From contig NZ_CP047895.1 in assembly GCF_009913435.1 (NCBI RefSeq), positions 1 to 64,000 on the forward strand: a stretch of DNA of 64,000 nucleotides, given 5' to 3'. Positions 62,209 through 64,000 of the stretch are shown here, piece by piece. The notes under the pieces are model-generated. The model was not told the DNA's origin, did no database searches, and worked only from the letters and a program-made list of their open reading frames with translations. Origin of the DNA: Sphingomonas changnyeongensis. GTDB lineage: Bacteria > Pseudomonadota > Alphaproteobacteria > Sphingomonadales > Sphingomonadaceae. The first letter of the stretch is position 1; every line of letters starts with the position of its first letter. Made by a program: the position numbers and the translations under genes.

Positions 62209-62717
62209 CTCGGCGAGATAGGGGTGTCATCATAGGTCTGTTCGAGCGCGATGATGTAGTTGAGCACCAGATAGGGCATCATGTTTTCGTGCGGCACGCC
62301 GCTTCCGGTCTGGCCGATACAGGCATCCGCCATCACGGCGTTGGCGGCGGCGGTCGAATAGGGCGCGCTTTCCTCGCTGGCGATTGCCGCCCAGACATTG
62401 CCGGCCGGATTGCCGCCGGTCGCGGTTGCCGCCGCGGCGACCGCATGGCCGTGCTGCGGCAGCTGCGCGGCAAGCAATGCCACCTTTTCGCTGCCGGTCA
62501 GCAGCCCGAGCGGATAGCTTGGCCCCTGGTGCACCGGCACGCGCCCGCGCAGATCGGGCAGCGCGAAGGTGGTGCTGCCATCGCCGCCATAAATGGTGCC
62601 GATCGTCGCATAGAGCAGTTCATGGTCGCTGATGGGCAGCAACTGCCCGGCACAGAATGCCCAGCCCTGCGGCGCATAGGTGCCCGCCCAGAGCTTGATT
62701 TCCCCGATCAAGGCCAT
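62112..62717 (-). CDS. Tail-collar domain protein, copy 3 (3' end altered by a likely frameshift)
   Basis: Starts MALIGEIKLWAGTYAPQGWA, FCAGQLLPISDHELLYATIG, IYGGDGSTTFALPDLRGRVP; ends NMMPYLVLNYIIALEQTYDD. Residues after about 164 (DTPISPRCGD...) are in a non-family frame to 62112. Either this gene ends in the copy-2 N-terminus by fusion (one extra G at 62221-62224), or the two were separate with a small insertion here. Collar proteins of the trio resemble bacterial MdpB-type proteins found without phage neighbours. Confidence 0.75.
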   Translation of the reverse strand: MALIGEIKLWAGTYAPQGWAFCAGQLLPISDHELLYATIGTIYGGDGSTTFALPDLRGRVPVHQGPSYPLGLLTGSEKVALLAAQLPQHGHAVAAAATATGGNPAGNVWAAIASEESAPYSTAAANAVMADACIGQTGSGVPHENMMPYLVLNYIIALEQTYDDTPISPRCGDLPLAASRKAGWRAMAACLRSRPTRPCSR

Positions 62718-62728
62718 GCCCGCACCCC

Positions 62729-62764
62729 TTTGCCCATGCTGGCTTGTTTGCCCATGCTGGCTTG
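62729..62764. repeat. Perfect 18-bp tandem duplication
   Basis: TTTGCCCATGCTGGCTTG occurs twice in direct succession, 12 bases upstream of the copy-3 collar gene, in its probable promoter region. Not in a coding frame. Confidence 0.85.
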
Positions 62765-62957
62765 CCGATACGCTGTCGCCAGCGTCCGGGCCGGGGCGCA
62801 CCCTAACCCGGCGGACGGCGGAGCCCCAAAGCCATTCGCATCCGTCCCGGACCTTTCCCCGCGGCGCACCGGCGATCATCGGGTGCCACCCGCGGTTGCC
62901 GCGCGCCCGGCGCATGGTGGCGGTTGCGCGCGCCGCGATCCGGCCTAGACAGGGGGA

Positions 62958-64000
62958 ATGACCGATTTCTCCGCCCTTCTGGTCCCGGATCGCGGCCAGC
63001 CCGCGCGCACGCTGCACATCGTTCATCCCGATGGCTGGGAAACATGGCTGGCCGCGCAGCCGCCGCGCATCCGCGCCATCGTCGCCGCGCACCGGCTGAC
63101 CGGGCGTCCCGGCAACCGCGCGGTGCTGCCCGGCGATGCGCCTGACGACTGGGCGATGCTCTTGGTGTGCAACGAGGCCAAAAGCTCGCCCTGGCGTTTC
63201 GCCTCGCTCGGCGAACAGCTGCCCGAGGGGCATTACCGGCTGGCCGATGGCGATCCGGACGCCGGGGCGCTGGGCTGGATGCTCGCCCAGCACCGGTTCG
63301 ACCGCTACAAGGCCCCGAACATCCGGTCGGGCCGCGCGTGCTGCTGACGCCCGATCCGGCGCGCATCGACGAACTGGTCGCGCTGGCCGAAAGCGTCGCC
63401 CTGACCCGCGATCTGGTCAACACGCCGGCCGAAGATATGGGACCGGCCGGGCTGCAGACGGCGGCCGAGGCGCTGGCCGGGGACTGCGGGGCGATGCTGC
63501 GCGTGACGGCGGGCGAGGCGCTGGCCGCCGAACATCCGCTGATCCACGCCGTCGGCCGCGCCGCAGCGCCGGGCCGCGAACCCCGGCTGATCGAGCTGGA
63601 ATGGGGCCAGGGCGACCATCCGCGCATCGCCATCATCGGCAAGGGCGTGTGTTTCGACACCGGCGGCCTTGACCTGAAGCCTGCCGGGGCGATGCGGCTG
63701 ATGAAGAAGGACATGGGCGGGGCCGCCCATGCGCTGGCGCTTGCCCGGCTGGTGATGCGGCGGCGGCTGCCGGTCAGGCTGCATCTGCTGATCCCGGCGG
63801 TTGAAAATGCCGTCGCGGGCAATGCGATGCGCCCCGGCGACGTGCTGCGCAGCCGCAAGGGGCTGACCGTCGAGGTCAGCAACACCGATGCGGAGGGACG
63901 GCTGATCCTGGCCGATGCGCTCGCCCGCGCCGCCGAAGGTGCGGGCGGAGAGCAGCTGCCCGAGCTGATGCTCGATTTCGCCACGCTGACCGGCGCGGCG
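62958..64000 (+). CDS. Leucyl aminopeptidase family protein (M17), frameshifted, cut by right edge
   Basis: N-terminal domain MTDFSALLVPDRGQPARTLH to RYKAPNIRSG, then one G seems missing in 63329-63331; restored reading PRVLLTPDPARIDELVALAE, RDLVNTPAEDMGPAGLQTAA and the catalytic IGKGVCFDTGGLDLKPAG, KKDMGGAAHA, NTDAEGRLILADALARA. The M17 zinc ligands (Lys, Asp, Asp, Glu) are present. As written it stops at 63346. The window ends in DFATLTGAA, before the C-terminus. AGGGGGA directly precedes ATG 62958. Cytoplasmic. Confidence 0.9.

Noticed and set aside
61187..62717. Prophage remnant
   Set aside because: Only collar-domain genes are present; no integrase, capsid, tail-tube, lysis or attachment site was seen.

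Overview
The window is a GC-rich chromosomal segment from an alphaproteobacterium, most likely a Sphingomonas-type sphingomonad. The inference rests on the str/S10/spc/alpha ribosomal run in alphaproteobacterial order with adk after secY, a PEPxxWA-type C-terminal sorting signal, an RcdA-like DUF1465 protein, a one-cysteine DksA, TonB-receptor-based uptake, and many acyl-CoA-metabolism genes. No prophage, IS element, CRISPR array or plasmid function is visible.

Layout. 1-9.2 kb: end of an HrpB helicase, a tonB-exbB-exbD-exbD energising cluster, a secreted hypothetical protein, folB, a DPP-IV-type S9 peptidase, a DUF389 membrane protein and tRNA-Thr(GGU). 9.3-18.8 kb: a small basic protein, aminopeptidase P, a soluble PAS-GAF-PAS histidine kinase, an oligopeptidase, a thioesterase, a lipase-like hydrolase and a membrane GGDEF protein. 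18.9-22.3 kb: the cytochrome bc1 operon (Rieske, cyt b, cyt c1) divergent from trmL. 22.4-31.4 kb: hemF followed by overlapping crotonase and two acyl-CoA dehydrogenase genes; then on the other strand a CaiB CoA-transferase/acyl-CoA dehydrogenase pair and a TonB receptor. 31.5-50.7 kb: about 30 translation genes, rpsL to rpoA, all on the minus strand. 50.9-64 kb: Rrf2 regulator, nitronate monooxygenase, RcdA-like protein, two divergent YdcH-like proteins, PilZ, dksA, a host-attachment-family protein, serS-surE, rimO, a PEP-CTERM protein, a set of tail-collar proteins and an M17 aminopeptidase cut by the right edge.

How the genes work together. The TonB-ExbB-ExbD module would power receptors such as the one at 29-31 kb. 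The acyl-CoA dehydrogenases, crotonase and CaiB enzyme look like pieces of one or two CoA-dependent degradation pathways, and two near-identical LiuR/MerR-like palindromes flank the CaiB pair. The ribosomal block has a readable promoter upstream of rpsL, possible internal promoters before tuf and rpsM, and hairpins at the tuf-rpsJ and rpsJ-rplC junctions.

Data quality. Twelve reading units, including the normally essential petB and hemF, contain in total fourteen apparent one-base deletions in short C/G runs. Each gene becomes a full-length family member when one base is restored. I read these as sequencing or consensus errors rather than pseudogenes, and give full corrected spans.
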